Shown here: one piece after another, positions 35,624-44,767 of the stretch
Numbering within the stretch: the stretch's first letter is position 1
Layout of the letters: every line of letters begins with the position of its first letter
From: an uncultured Litoreibacter sp.
GTDB taxonomy: Bacteria > Pseudomonadota > Alphaproteobacteria > Rhodobacterales > Rhodobacteraceae
Assembly (NCBI GenBank): GCA_947504205.1
Contig: CANNGL010000002.1
Coordinates: forward strand, 124,001-188,000
DNA: 64,000 bases
Reading direction: 5' to 3'
The notes under the pieces: generated by a model
Databases searched by the model: none
Told to the model about the DNA's origin: nothing
The model's input: the letters and a program-made list of their open reading frames with translations, nothing else
Position numbers and translations under genes: made by a program

Positions 35624-36520
35624 ATGACAAACATCGCTGTATTTGGATTGGGCTCGATGGGCTATGGTATGGCGGCGTCTTGCCTTCGCGCGGGGCACGC
35701 AGTGCATGGTTTCGATGTGGTGCCTGCGCAGGTCAGCCGGTTTCAGGACGAAGGCGGCACCCCCGGTGAGATGACCGATATCGCGGGCGCATTGGACGTG
35801 GTCGGTGTCGTCGTTCTGAATGCGGCACAAACCGAGGCGGTGCTGTTCGGGTCGACAGGCGTCGTGCCGCATCTGCGGGCGGGTGCGGTCGTTGTGTCAT
35901 GCGCGACCGTGCCCCCTGATTTCGCCCGCGCCATGGCAACGCGCTGCGGCGAATTCGGCGTGCTTTATCTCGATGCTCCCATTTCCGGCGGATCCATCAA
36001 AGCCGCTGCCGGGCAGCTATCGATCTTGGCCTCGGGATCGGTTGAGAGCTTTGACGCGGCGCGTCCCTTTCTTGAGGCCACCGCGGAAACCGTATTCGAA
36101 CTTGGCGACGAGATCGGCAAAGGGTCGGCGATGAAGTCAGTGAACCAATTGCTCGCCGGCACCCACATTGCCGTCATGGCCGAGGCGCTGACCTTTGGCA
36201 TCAGCCAAGGCATCGAACCTCAGCAATTTCTGGACGTCATCAGCAAATGCGCAGGCTCCAGCTGGATGCTGGAGAACCGAGCGCCACATATTGTGGATGG
36301 AGATTACGCGCCGCATTCTGCTGTTGATATCTGGCTCAAGGATTTGGGGATCGTGCTGGACATTGCCAAGGGCGCGAAGTTTTCTGCGCCGGTCGCTGCT
36401 GCGGCGCTCCAGCAATTTGTGGCAGCATCGGGCCAAGGGCTTGGCGCGCAGGATGATGCAGCCGTTGCGAAGGTCTATGCGCGAAACGCGGGTTTAAGCC
36501 TGCCGGGAGATAAATCATGA
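35624..36520 (+). CDS. 3-hydroxyisobutyrate dehydrogenase-family oxidoreductase, L-threonate dehydrogenase (LtnD)-like
   Basis: This is a 298-residue NAD-dependent beta-hydroxyacid dehydrogenase. It has N-terminal NIAVFGLGSMGYGMA, the substrate-binding LDAPISGGSIKAAAGQL and the catalytic Lys region GSAMKSVNQLL. The ATG at 35624 has AGGGAGG upstream. The GLGSMGYG, HAVHGFD and KAAAGQLSILASG features are closest to LtnD-type enzymes. Its stop overlaps the kynureninase start (ATGA), an unexpected pairing. The substrate is not certain. Confidence 0.82.
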   Translation: MTNIAVFGLGSMGYGMAASCLRAGHAVHGFDVVPAQVSRFQDEGGTPGEMTDIAGALDVVGVVVLNAAQTEAVLFGSTGVVPHLRAGAVVVSCATVPPDFARAMATRCGEFGVLYLDAPISGGSIKAAAGQLSILASGSVESFDAARPFLEATAETVFELGDEIGKGSAMKSVNQLLAGTHIAVMAEALTFGISQGIEPQQFLDVISKCAGSSWMLENRAPHIVDGDYAPHSAVDIWLKDLGIVLDIAKGAKFSAPVAAAALQQFVAASGQGLGAQDDAAVAKVYARNAGLSLPGDKS

Positions 36521-37704
36521 GTGTTTTATGCAAAGAGATGTTCGAACTGCCCGAAGGGATCATTTACCTGGATGGTAATTCCCTTGGCGCCTTGCCTAAG
36601 GGTGCTGCGGCACGCGCCGTAAAAACCATCGAAGACGAGTGGGGGGCAGAGCTGATCCGGGCGTGGAACGTGGCGGGCTGGATGGATCTGCCACGGGTTG
36701 TCGGCAATCAGATCGTACCTTTGATCGGTGCCCCCAAGGACAGTGTCGCAACTGGCGACACGCTGTCGATCAAGGTTTATCAGGCCTTGGCGGCAGGGTT
36801 GCAGATGCGGCCGGATCGCCGGGTCATCCTGTCGGACACAGGGAATTTTCCGTCTGATCTTTACATGGCGCAAGGACTGACCGGTCTGCTCGGCCAAGGC
36901 TACGAATTGCGCACTGTTTCCCCCGAAGAGGTCGCGAACGCCATCAGCGATGAGGTGGCTGTCGTTATGCTGACCCACGTGGATTATCGCACGGGCCGAC
37001 TGCACGATATGAAGGCGATCACTGAGCTTGCTCATCAGAAAGGTGCCGTGATGCTATGGGATCTGGCCCATTCCGCTGGTGCCGTCCCTGTCGATATAAC
37101 CGGATGTGCCGCTGAGTTCGCGGTGGGATGTACCTATAAGTATCTCAATGGTGGCCCCGGCGCGCCCGCCTTCATCTATGTCAGACCCGATATTGTGGAG
37201 GCCATTCAACCGGCTCTGTCAGGATGGCTGGGCCACGACGCGCCATTCGCGATGGAACCGGGCTACAGACCTGCCATGAAAACCGAGCGTATGCGCGTTG
37301 GTACGCCCGCAATCTTGCAACTGGTGGTGCTGCAAGAAGCCCTGAAAGCATGGGAGGGCGTCGCTATGTCAGAGTTGCGTGCCGCCTCGATTGCCCTGTC
37401 AGAGCGCTTCATCAGCGGTATCGAAGACACCTGCCCGATGCTGACACTTGCCTCCCCGCGCGATCCTGAACGCCGGGGCAGTCAGGTGTCCTTCGCCTTT
37501 CCAGAGGGATATGCCGCGATGCAGGCGGTGATCGACAAGGGTGTTATCGGTGACTTTCGTGCACCAGATATCATGCGGTTCGGCTTCACACCTCTTTATC
37601 TCGACGAGGCAGATATCGACTCAGCCGTTGCGCGAATTGCGGAAGTTATGACCTCCGAAAGCTGGCGCGAGGCGAAATATCAAACGCGGTCGCGGGTGAC
37701 CTGA
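36517..37704 (+). CDS. kynU: Kynureninase
   Basis: This is a 395-residue PLP enzyme that splits kynurenine (or 3-hydroxykynurenine) to anthranilate and alanine in tryptophan breakdown. Motifs are IYLDGNSLGALP, the aspartates in LWDLAHSAGAVPVD, and the PLP lysine Lys208 in VGCTYKYLNGGPGAPAF. Length fits the family (about 400). It is translationally coupled to the LtnD-like gene. No tryptophan dioxygenase or formamidase is seen in the window. Confidence 0.92.
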   Translation: MSVLCKEMFELPEGIIYLDGNSLGALPKGAAARAVKTIEDEWGAELIRAWNVAGWMDLPRVVGNQIVPLIGAPKDSVATGDTLSIKVYQALAAGLQMRPDRRVILSDTGNFPSDLYMAQGLTGLLGQGYELRTVSPEEVANAISDEVAVVMLTHVDYRTGRLHDMKAITELAHQKGAVMLWDLAHSAGAVPVDITGCAAEFAVGCTYKYLNGGPGAPAFIYVRPDIVEAIQPALSGWLGHDAPFAMEPGYRPAMKTERMRVGTPAILQLVVLQEALKAWEGVAMSELRAASIALSERFISGIEDTCPMLTLASPRDPERRGSQVSFAFPEGYAAMQAVIDKGVIGDFRAPDIMRFGFTPLYLDEADIDSAVARIAEVMTSESWREAKYQTRSRVT

Positions 37705-37707
37705 ACT

Positions 37708-38406
37708 CTATTCGGGATCTGTTAAACGCAGCGATATGCCCGCGAAACCATCAATCCCACCGGTGATCTCGTCGCCTGCAACAACCGGGCCCACGCCCGC
37801 TGGCGTGCCCGTCAAGATGAGATCGCCCGGGCGCAAATGATAGTATTGCGACAGATGGCAAATGATCTCCTCGACGCTCCAAACCATGTCGGCGAGCGTG
37901 GCGTCCTGACGGCACTCGCCATTGACCTCAAGATGGATGCGTTGGGTCGAAACGCGGCCAAAATCACTTGCTCTGGTTAGTGGCGCGACCACTGCGGAAT
38001 TCTCGACATCCTTGCCCAACGACCATGGCCTGCGGTGATCCTTGCCGTCCTGCTGGCGATCACGTCTGGTCATGTCCAAAGCACAGGCATAGCCGAAAAC
38101 GGCCTTTTCCGCCTCTTCGGGTGACGCTTTGAATGCATCCGTTCCAATCGCAACGGCCAACTCCATCTCGTGATGATAATTCGAGGTGCCGGGCGGGTAA
38201 GGAACTGAGGAGCCAGAGGCGCAAAAGGCGAAGGCGGACTTGGTAAAATACCAGGGCGCTTCACGATCCACCTCGCCCCCCATTTCGGCAGCGTGGGCTG
38301 CATAATTGCGACCCACACAGAAGATACGGGCGATGGGATAGCTTGCGCCTTCTCCTGAAATTTCGAGCTGTGGCAATGCAGGGGTCGCAAATACGGGATT
38401 GGTCAT
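37708..38406 (-). CDS. Fumarylacetoacetate hydrolase-family protein
   Basis: This is a 232-residue metal-dependent C-C hydrolase. It has the family patterns IFCVGRNYAAHAAEMG, the metal-binding HHEMELAVAIG, GYACALDMTRRD and LILTGTPAGVGPV. The ATG at 38406 has AAGGAAGG 7 bp upstream; the TTG at 38412 is unlikely. Close relatives act as fumarylpyruvate hydrolase in gentisate degradation or as oxaloacetate decarboxylase-like enzymes. It converges on kynU with a 3-bp gap, so a link to aromatic breakdown is possible. Confidence 0.87.
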   Translation of the reverse strand: MTNPVFATPALPQLEISGEGASYPIARIFCVGRNYAAHAAEMGGEVDREAPWYFTKSAFAFCASGSSVPYPPGTSNYHHEMELAVAIGTDAFKASPEEAEKAVFGYACALDMTRRDRQQDGKDHRRPWSLGKDVENSAVVAPLTRASDFGRVSTQRIHLEVNGECRQDATLADMVWSVEEIICHLSQYYHLRPGDLILTGTPAGVGPVVAGDEITGGIDGFAGISLRLTDPE

Positions 38407-38536
38407 CAACAAGCCTTCCTTACGTTGACCGCGACCCTACCCGGCATTGTCCGGAAGACGCAATCCGGCAGCAGACATTGCATGTCATTCTGCGGCAGGT
38501 AGAGTGCGGCCGAGCATTCCAAACGGAGCCAAGATT

Positions 38537-39508
38537 ATGGAGCTGACCCGCGAAGATCTGAAAGCTGCCGCCGCGCTGGTGTACACGCAGATGGACCCCA
38601 CGCCGCAGTATTCCTGGCCCTTGTTAAATGACAAGATCGGGCTTGAGGTCTGGGTTAAGCACGAGAACCACGGCCCAACCGGAGCGTTCAAGGTTCGTGG
38701 CGGGATCACGTTCATTGACTGGCTGAAACGCACGCAACCTGACTGCCCGGGCATCTGCACAGCCACTCGGGGCAATCACGGTCAAAGCCAGGCGCGGGCA
38801 GCGGTCAAGGCTGGCCTGCGGGCATTGGTATATGTGCCGCATGGCAATTCGGTCGAAAAGAACGCCGCAATGAAAGCCTTCGGCGCGGAACTGGTGGAAT
38901 TCGGAGACGATTTTGACGAAGCGCGTATCGAGGCTTTTCGCGTGGCAGAGGTCGAGGGTCTGCAGATCGTTCCGCCCTTTCATCCCGAGCTTGTGCGCGG
39001 TGTGGCGACCTATGCGTATGAGCTATTCACCTCGGCCCCGGAACTCGACACGGTTTATGTGCCAATTGGATGCGGTTCAGGTGTTTGCGGCACCATTCTT
39101 GCGCGCGATGCGCTCGGCCTGAGCACCAAGGTTGTCGGTGTTGTTTCAGAGCATGCGCAGTCGGCGAAGCTGTCAGTTGAGGCCAACGCGCTGATCGAGA
39201 CCGACAGCGCGACAACCTTTGCCGATGGCATGGCAGTTCGGGTGCCGGTGCCGGAAGCGATGGCCATTTACAGCAAGGGGGCTGACCGGATCGTCACCGT
39301 CAGTGAAGACCAGATCGCGCAGGCCATTCGGGACTATTATCACTGCACTCATAATCTGGCCGAAGGCGCAGGCGCCGCCCCTCTCGCCGCATTGACGCAG
39401 GATGCAGAGCACATGGCAGGCAAGCGCTGCGGGGTCATTTTATGCGGCGGCAACATCGACACCGATTGGTTTCTGAAGGTCATGGCCGGGGAAATTCCGA
39501 AACCCTGA
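38537..39508 (+). CDS. Fold-type II PLP enzyme, threonine dehydratase-like
   Basis: This is a 323-residue PLP protein. The PLP lysine lies in GPTGAFKVRGG near residue 55, the asparagine loop is TATRGNHGQSQA and the glycine-rich phosphate loop is PIGCGSGVCG. The length, lacking a C-terminal regulatory ACT domain, fits catabolic threonine/serine dehydratases or hydroxy-aspartate-type lyases. The start at 38537 has GGAG 10 bp upstream. It is a single gene between the FAH-family gene and the deacetylase. The substrate is inferred from the family only. Confidence 0.85.
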   Translation: MELTREDLKAAAALVYTQMDPTPQYSWPLLNDKIGLEVWVKHENHGPTGAFKVRGGITFIDWLKRTQPDCPGICTATRGNHGQSQARAAVKAGLRALVYVPHGNSVEKNAAMKAFGAELVEFGDDFDEARIEAFRVAEVEGLQIVPPFHPELVRGVATYAYELFTSAPELDTVYVPIGCGSGVCGTILARDALGLSTKVVGVVSEHAQSAKLSVEANALIETDSATTFADGMAVRVPVPEAMAIYSKGADRIVTVSEDQIAQAIRDYYHCTHNLAEGAGAAPLAALTQDAEHMAGKRCGVILCGGNIDTDWFLKVMAGEIPKP

Positions 39509-39519
39509 CTGCGCAAGCC

Positions 39520-40665
39520 TTAAATCCTTGCAGCGAGCCGCTTTATTGTGGCGCGAATTTCGTCACGGATCGGTCCGGTTCGTGGCGGGTCGCGCAACGT
39601 CCTGAACCAGTGATCGGGCGGGTTTTTTCCACGTCGGTTGTTGGGGAATTCTAGCTTGCCCAGAACCTCAGTGGCCTCCGCTGGCAATTCATCGGGAATT
39701 TCCACCCCTAGCACCGTCGCCCAAACCCCTGTCCACAAGCGTCCAACCGACCACGGGTTATACCCACCGCCACCCAGCACAAGATACCGGGGTGCGACGC
39801 CCTTGAGGGCCTCGACAATGGCCCAATGCGCGTTATTCGATAGCTTGAGATGTGAGAGCGGGTCTTCCTCCACCGCGTCAGCACCACATTGCAAAACAAC
39901 CGCATCTGCCTTGAACGACGTCACTGCGGGCAAGATCAACTGGTCCCGGATCAGGGCCATTTCATCATCATTCAAGTCGCGCGGAACCGGGCAATTCAGC
40001 GCCGAGCCACCATATGTGTCGTCAATTGTTCCGGTTCGCGGCCAAAGCCCTGCTTCGTGAATGGAAATCATCAGTGTATCCGGATCGCCTGAGAACCCGT
40101 GATTCACCCCATCGCAATGATGCGCGTCGATATCGACATAGGCGATCCGCTTGGCCCCGTTGCGCCGCAGCGAAAGCATCGCGAGAACAGGATCATTGAG
40201 ATAGCAGAACCCGTTGGCATGGCCCGGCATCGCATGGTGTGTGCCGCCAGCCGGATGGTAGATCATTCCTCCATGGCGCAATAATTCTCCCGCCAGAAGC
40301 GACCCACCTGCCGATGTCGCGGGGCGGCGCCATATCTCCGGAAATATGGGATTTGTTACATTGCCAAGGTTGAACTTTCTCAGAGCGTCTTCTGGCAGTT
40401 CCCCAGCCTGTTCGGCGTGTTGCAATGCCGCCAGATAGTCGGCCTTATGCCAGATTTTCAGCGCCTCGGCCTTGGCACGCGGTGCCCGAATATAGCCCTC
40501 CGCCAACCACCCCATCGCTTTGCTCAGATCAAGCACTGTCGAGACGCGCGGAATGCGCAAAGGATGCCAACGCCCATAACTGGAATGCCGATAGATTTCG
40601 TGAGCAATCATGCGGGGCGGCTCGCTCACCTCAGGCGCGGCACGGGTCACGACCGTCTCATCCAT
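39520..40665 (-). CDS. AcuC-type histone deacetylase-family protein
   Basis: This is a 381-residue zinc-dependent deacylase of the arginase/deacetylase fold. The catalytic double His is in AGGTHHAMPGHANGFCYLND, zinc ligands are in VDIDAHHCDGV, and there is a second acidic ligand in QCGADAVEEDPL and the GGGGYNP loop. Bacterial relatives include acetoin utilisation protein AcuC and acetylpolyamine amidohydrolases. The start is uncertain; an ATG 18 codons in (40611) is possible because no clear ribosome site precedes 40665. Confidence 0.87.
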   Translation of the reverse strand: MDETVVTRAAPEVSEPPRMIAHEIYRHSSYGRWHPLRIPRVSTVLDLSKAMGWLAEGYIRAPRAKAEALKIWHKADYLAALQHAEQAGELPEDALRKFNLGNVTNPIFPEIWRRPATSAGGSLLAGELLRHGGMIYHPAGGTHHAMPGHANGFCYLNDPVLAMLSLRRNGAKRIAYVDIDAHHCDGVNHGFSGDPDTLMISIHEAGLWPRTGTIDDTYGGSALNCPVPRDLNDDEMALIRDQLILPAVTSFKADAVVLQCGADAVEEDPLSHLKLSNNAHWAIVEALKGVAPRYLVLGGGGYNPWSVGRLWTGVWATVLGVEIPDELPAEATEVLGKLEFPNNRRGKNPPDHWFRTLRDPPRTGPIRDEIRATIKRLAARI

Positions 40666-40759
40666 TTGTCAGCGCGTCTGGGCATCATCACTCGTCTGGG
40701 CTCTTCAAAAGATGAAAAAATAAGGCTATAGTCCGGAAAAACAAGGAAAATAGAGGTCG

Positions 40760-41263
40760 ATGCAGACGCCTCGATCAAAGGGTAAAATGTCGCTGGTTCG
40801 GCTCAAACAGGCACCTCTTCGCATGCAAGCGGCGCGGAAACGTGACGTCCGCAGCCAATTCGCGGCGCTGTGTTATCGCATCCAGAATGAAGAGGCACAG
40901 GTGCTGTTGATCACCAGCCGGGCCTCTCGGCGGTGGATCCTCCCCAAGGGCTGGCCAATGCCTGGCGAAACCCCCGCAGAAGCGGCGCTGACCGAAGCCT
41001 TTGAGGAAGCGGGCGTCGTCGGGCGGCCTTTCAATGTCTGCATCGGGCTTTATTCCTACACCAAGGTAATGGAAGGAGAGGCAAACCTGCCCTGCGCGGT
41101 CTCTGTCTTCCCCGTCAAAGTCAAAAAGCTCAAACGCACCTATCCGGAAGCCAATGAACGCCGCCGCAAATGGTTTTCGCTCAAGAAGGCCGCCGCGCGT
41201 GTCCGAGAGCCGGAGTTGCGTAAAATCCTGAAGCATTTCGATCCCAAACTGCTCGAGGGGTAA
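40760..41263 (+). CDS. Nudix hydrolase
   Basis: This is a 167-residue pyrophosphohydrolase. The Nudix box runs from GWPMPGETPAEAALTEAFEE to AGV. The Glu and Gly positions fit Gx5Ex7REUxEExGU, but the usual Arg of the REU motif is Thr. The surrounding WILPKGWPM is typical of alphaproteobacterial Nudix proteins related to diphosphoinositol-polyphosphate phosphohydrolases. The basic N-terminal 30 residues are likely disordered. The substrate is unknown. Confidence 0.88.
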   Translation: MQTPRSKGKMSLVRLKQAPLRMQAARKRDVRSQFAALCYRIQNEEAQVLLITSRASRRWILPKGWPMPGETPAEAALTEAFEEAGVVGRPFNVCIGLYSYTKVMEGEANLPCAVSVFPVKVKKLKRTYPEANERRRKWFSLKKAAARVREPELRKILKHFDPKLLEG

Positions 41264-41342
41264 GCGATTATCTGAGGTCCGGCTATTGCTGCCCGGCCCG
41301 GACTGCCTATGTTATGACCTGCCAAACAAATGAGAGTTGGAG

Positions 41343-41762
41343 ATGATCCGCTACGCCCTGACATGTTCGAATGACCACGCCTTTGAAAGCTGGTTCCAGT
41401 CCGCCGATGCGTTCGACAAGCTGAACGCGACCGGCATGCTGAGCTGCTCGGTGTGCGGTGATCCGTCAGTGAAAAAGTCTGTGATGGCCCCGCGCGTGGC
41501 CAAACATACCAAAGCGCCGCGCCCGCTCTCCGCCCCGGCCACGGCAGCTGAACAAGCCGTTCGCGAACTCCGTGCCCAGATTGAAGCAAATTCCGAAGAT
41601 GTCGGTGAAAAATTCGCCGATGAAGCCCGTGCAATTCACGCAGGCGATGCACCTGAGCGATCAATATTTGGCCAAGCCAAGCCGAAAGAAGCGAAAGCTC
41701 TGATCGAGGACGGAATACCCGTCACACCTCTTCCCTTCTCGGTCTCGCGCAAAAATAACTGA
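41343..41762 (+). CDS. DUF1178 family protein
   Basis: This is a 139-residue conserved alphaproteobacterial protein of unknown function. It begins IRYALTCSNDHAFESWFQSA, with a cysteine pair (TCSNDH and MLSCSVCGD) that looks like a small zinc-ribbon site. The C-terminal GDAPERSIFGQAKPKEAKAL is also characteristic. The ATG at 41343 follows GTTGGAG. It lies 79 bp after the Nudix gene in the same direction, a common neighbourhood in related genomes (from memory). Confidence 0.87.
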   Translation: MIRYALTCSNDHAFESWFQSADAFDKLNATGMLSCSVCGDPSVKKSVMAPRVAKHTKAPRPLSAPATAAEQAVRELRAQIEANSEDVGEKFADEARAIHAGDAPERSIFGQAKPKEAKALIEDGIPVTPLPFSVSRKNN

Positions 41763-41832
41763 TCCTCCGCTACATTTGTCATTTGACTAATGCCCCATTT
41801 GATCGACCATTAGGGGTCAGGAGGGGAACGAT

Positions 41833-42663
41833 ATGCGCATCTTACTTCTACTCATTGCACTTTTTGCTGCAGGGTCAGCCGCAGCACAGGACCGACGCCC
41901 GAGCCATTGTATAGCGCTGGCGCAGTCGGCGCCCGGAATAACCTATCTCCATCAAGCAAGTTGGTCCGAGCCCGTTCCCGAGAACTCCGTTCGAATAAAT
42001 TACATCGACCATGCGACCTTCCTCATCCAGACCGAAGGCGGGCTGAACGTGGCGACTGATTACACCGGCTATCTGGGGCAGGCCGATTTGGTTCCCGATG
42101 TGGTGACGATGAACCACGCCCATGACACACACTGGACCGCCAACCCCGATCCACGCATTCCTCACCCCCTACGCGGATGGGCGGATGCCGATGGAACACC
42201 GGCAGACCACCACCTTGATCTCGGCGAAATGCTTGTGCGCAATGTTCCGACCGATATCCGTTCGCGCTATGCTGATGGGGTAGAAAAAGACGGGAATTCC
42301 ATTTTCATCTTTGAGGTTGCGGGTCTGTGTATCGGGCATCTGGGGCATCTCCATCATGAACCCGACCAAGCGCAGTATTCGGCACTCGGGCGGCTGGATG
42401 TCGTCATGGCTGCGGTTGATGGTGGCGTGTCCCTTGACTTGCCCACCATGCAGCGCGTGCTGAAACGGCTCAGGGCGTCGATTGTCATTCCCATGCACTG
42501 GTGGGGAACGGTGTCCCTCAACAGCTTTCTGCGTGGAATGAGCGATCAGTATCTGATCGACCGTGATGCAGGCACCTTTGTCGAGGTGTCTCTTCGCTCG
42601 TTGCCCAGTCGCCCCACCATCGTGGTTCTGCGCCCGCAATATCTGCGTATGCTCGACGAATAG
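41833..42663 (+). CDS. Exported metallo-beta-lactamase-fold (UlaG-like) protein
   Basis: This is a 276-residue protein with a signal peptide (LLLLIALFAAGSAAAQ). The fold is suggested by INYIDHATFLIQTEGGLNVA, the putative metal motif MNHAHDTHWT, GLCIGHLGHLHHEP and the late VIPMHWWGT. The first motif reads H-A-H-D-T-H instead of the usual HxHxDH, so the second metal site may be altered. It stands alone between DUF1178 and the FAD oxidase. The substrate is unknown. Confidence 0.8.
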   Translation: MRILLLLIALFAAGSAAAQDRRPSHCIALAQSAPGITYLHQASWSEPVPENSVRINYIDHATFLIQTEGGLNVATDYTGYLGQADLVPDVVTMNHAHDTHWTANPDPRIPHPLRGWADADGTPADHHLDLGEMLVRNVPTDIRSRYADGVEKDGNSIFIFEVAGLCIGHLGHLHHEPDQAQYSALGRLDVVMAAVDGGVSLDLPTMQRVLKRLRASIVIPMHWWGTVSLNSFLRGMSDQYLIDRDAGTFVEVSLRSLPSRPTIVVLRPQYLRMLDE

Positions 42664-42702
42664 GGATACCCTCTGGAAAGTCCTGCCGTTAGGACTGTTC
42701 TC

Positions 42703-44121
42703 ATGTTGAATCCCGTCGATGATAAGCTTCGTGGCGCTTTGTCCGCTGCCCTGCCAGCCAGCGCCTTTCCAGAACTCACAGAGCAATATTTAGTCGAGCC
42801 CCGCGGCCGCTATCATGGCAGCGGTGGATTGCTGGTTGCTCCCGAGACCACAGAACAGGTTGCCGCCGTCATAAAGGCTTGTCGGGAGGCGCAGGTTGGC
42901 GTTGTGCCCTATGGCGGCGGGACTGGTCTTGTGGGCGGTCAGATCATCGAAGATGACAGCGCCGCGCCGGTCATCCTGTCCTTGGAGCGCATGGACAAGA
43001 TCCGCGCCATCAATCCAGAGGAAAACGTCATCGTCGCTGAGGCGGGCGTAATCCTTCAAACGGTCCAAGAGGCCGCGGACGGCGTCAACCGGCTGTTTCC
43101 GTTGACGCTGGCCTCACAAGGATCCGCGCGCATCGGTGGCAACCTCTCTACAAACGCGGGCGGAGTGAACGTTCTGCGCTATGGCAATGCCCGCGATCTG
43201 TGTCTGGGGTTGGAAGCGGTGATGCCCGATGGCTCGGTTTGGAACGGCCTGTCGGCGCTGCGCAAGAATAACACCGGCTATGATCTGCGGCACCTGCTGA
43301 TCGGCGCAGAGGGAACCTTAGGCATTATCACAGCGGCTTCTTTGAAACTGTTTCCAAAGCCCGCGCAGATGGGCACCGCGTTGTTTGCCGTGCCAGACCC
43401 TTCGGCGGCCTTGGATCTGCTCTCACTGGCCGGTGACATCATTGGCACGGAAGTATCGGCTTTTGAGCTGATGCATAAAACCGGTCTGGATTTTCTGGCA
43501 GAGGTCGGCCCCGAGGTGCGACCACCCTTCGCCCGGACGCCTGATTGGATGGTTCTGGTCGATGTCGGAAGTTCTGCGGCGCGTGATCCACAAGCCGCGC
43601 TGGAACGCCTGTTCGAAGCCGCGTCTGAACGCGATCTGGTGTCAGATGGTGTAATCGCGCAATCGCTACAACAGCGCAACAATCTGTGGGCCATTCGTGA
43701 AAGCATCCCCGAGGCAAACCGCCGGATTGGTTCGGTGTCGTCCCACGACATTTCCGTCCCCATCAAGAGCATCCCGGATTTCATCAAGGCGGGGCGTCAG
43801 GCTTTGTCCGCGCTGTCAGATTTTCGGATCAATTGCTTTGGACATGTCGGCGACGGAAACCTTCACTACAATGTCTTTCCAGTGCCCGGAAAATCACGCG
43901 AAGACTACGAGACAGAGCGACCCCGGGTGAAGGAAATCGTGCACGATCTTGTGCACCAGTTCAGTGGCTCGATCTCCGCTGAACATGGCATCGGGCGTCT
44001 GAAGACGGGCGATCTGGAGAAATACGGGGATCCGGCGAAACTGGCGGCCATGCGCGCCATCAAATCTGCACTCGACCCAGTGGGCATTATGAACCCGGGA
44101 GCGGTGATCCCTGACAAGTAG
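42703..44121 (+). CDS. FAD-linked oxidase, GlcD/D-2-hydroxyglutarate dehydrogenase-like
   Basis: This is a 472-residue flavoprotein. The PCMH-type FAD-binding domain includes VVPYGGGTGLVGGQI and GSARIGGNLSTNAGG. The C-terminal cap contains the substrate and metal motifs FGHVGDGNLHYNVFPV and SAEHGIGRLK. It should oxidise a D-2-hydroxyacid such as D-2-hydroxyglutarate, D-lactate or glycolate and pass electrons to the membrane chain or ETF. No glcE/glcF partners are adjacent, which favours the single-subunit D-2-hydroxyglutarate/D-lactate group. Confidence 0.88.
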   Translation: MLNPVDDKLRGALSAALPASAFPELTEQYLVEPRGRYHGSGGLLVAPETTEQVAAVIKACREAQVGVVPYGGGTGLVGGQIIEDDSAAPVILSLERMDKIRAINPEENVIVAEAGVILQTVQEAADGVNRLFPLTLASQGSARIGGNLSTNAGGVNVLRYGNARDLCLGLEAVMPDGSVWNGLSALRKNNTGYDLRHLLIGAEGTLGIITAASLKLFPKPAQMGTALFAVPDPSAALDLLSLAGDIIGTEVSAFELMHKTGLDFLAEVGPEVRPPFARTPDWMVLVDVGSSAARDPQAALERLFEAASERDLVSDGVIAQSLQQRNNLWAIRESIPEANRRIGSVSSHDISVPIKSIPDFIKAGRQALSALSDFRINCFGHVGDGNLHYNVFPVPGKSREDYETERPRVKEIVHDLVHQFSGSISAEHGIGRLKTGDLEKYGDPAKLAAMRAIKSALDPVGIMNPGAVIPDK

Positions 44122-44151
44122 AGGCAGCGGACGCGGCGTGGCCGACCTCTG

Positions 44152-44679
44152 TCAGGCGCCCTCAAAAGCACAGAGCGCATGAACGTCCTGCCCCAAGGCT
44201 TCCAGCTTTCCACGGCCACCCAGCTCGGGCAGATCAATGACAAAGGCACATCCGATCACTTCGGCACCAAGCTTTTCGATCAGCTTGATGCCCGCCTCCG
44301 CAGTTCCGCCCGTTGCAAGAAGGTCATCAACAAGCAGCACCTTTTCACCCGCTTCGAGGCTGTCATCGTGCAGTTCCATCGTGGCTTCGCCGTATTCCAG
44401 CTTGTAATCCTGCTGCACGGTCTTGCCCGGCAGTTTTCCCTTCTTGCGGATCGGAACAAACCCCACGGAAAGCTGATGGGCAATCGCACCACCCAGAATA
44501 AAGCCACGCGCCTCTAGGCCTGCAACCTTGTCGAAGCGCTGGCCGGCATAGGGGTGCAGCAATTGATCGATGGCCATGCGAAATCCGCGCGGGTCGAGAA
44601 ACAGCGTCGTGACATCCCGGAACATAATGCCTTCATGCGGAAAATCTGGGATCGTGCGGATATAGTCTTTGACCTGCAT
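44152..44679 (-). CDS. apt: Adenine phosphoribosyltransferase
   Basis: This is a 175-residue salvage enzyme making AMP from adenine and PRPP. Motifs are [31 protein letters not shown] and the PRPP loop [17 protein letters not shown]. The methylthioadenosine phosphorylase gene two genes upstream on the same strand produces adenine, so the two work in sequence. Confidence 0.96.
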   Translation of the reverse strand: MQVKDYIRTIPDFPHEGIMFRDVTTLFLDPRGFRMAIDQLLHPYAGQRFDKVAGLEARGFILGGAIAHQLSVGFVPIRKKGKLPGKTVQQDYKLEYGEATMELHDDSLEAGEKVLLVDDLLATGGTAEAGIKLIEKLGAEVIGCAFVIDLPELGGRGKLEALGQDVHALCAFEGA

Positions 44680-44767
44680 TGGCGCTCCAGGAAGTTATTG
44701 AACAAAACCCCGATACCCTAAGCTCGCAAAGGTTAAAAGAAGTTAACCAAAGAGTGCGCATCTTCCT

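Noticed and set aside
44733-44746. TTAA-N6-TTAA in the apt upstream region, resembling a CtrA site
   Set aside because: CtrA sites have a 7-bp spacer. Here it is 6, and apt is not an expected CtrA target.
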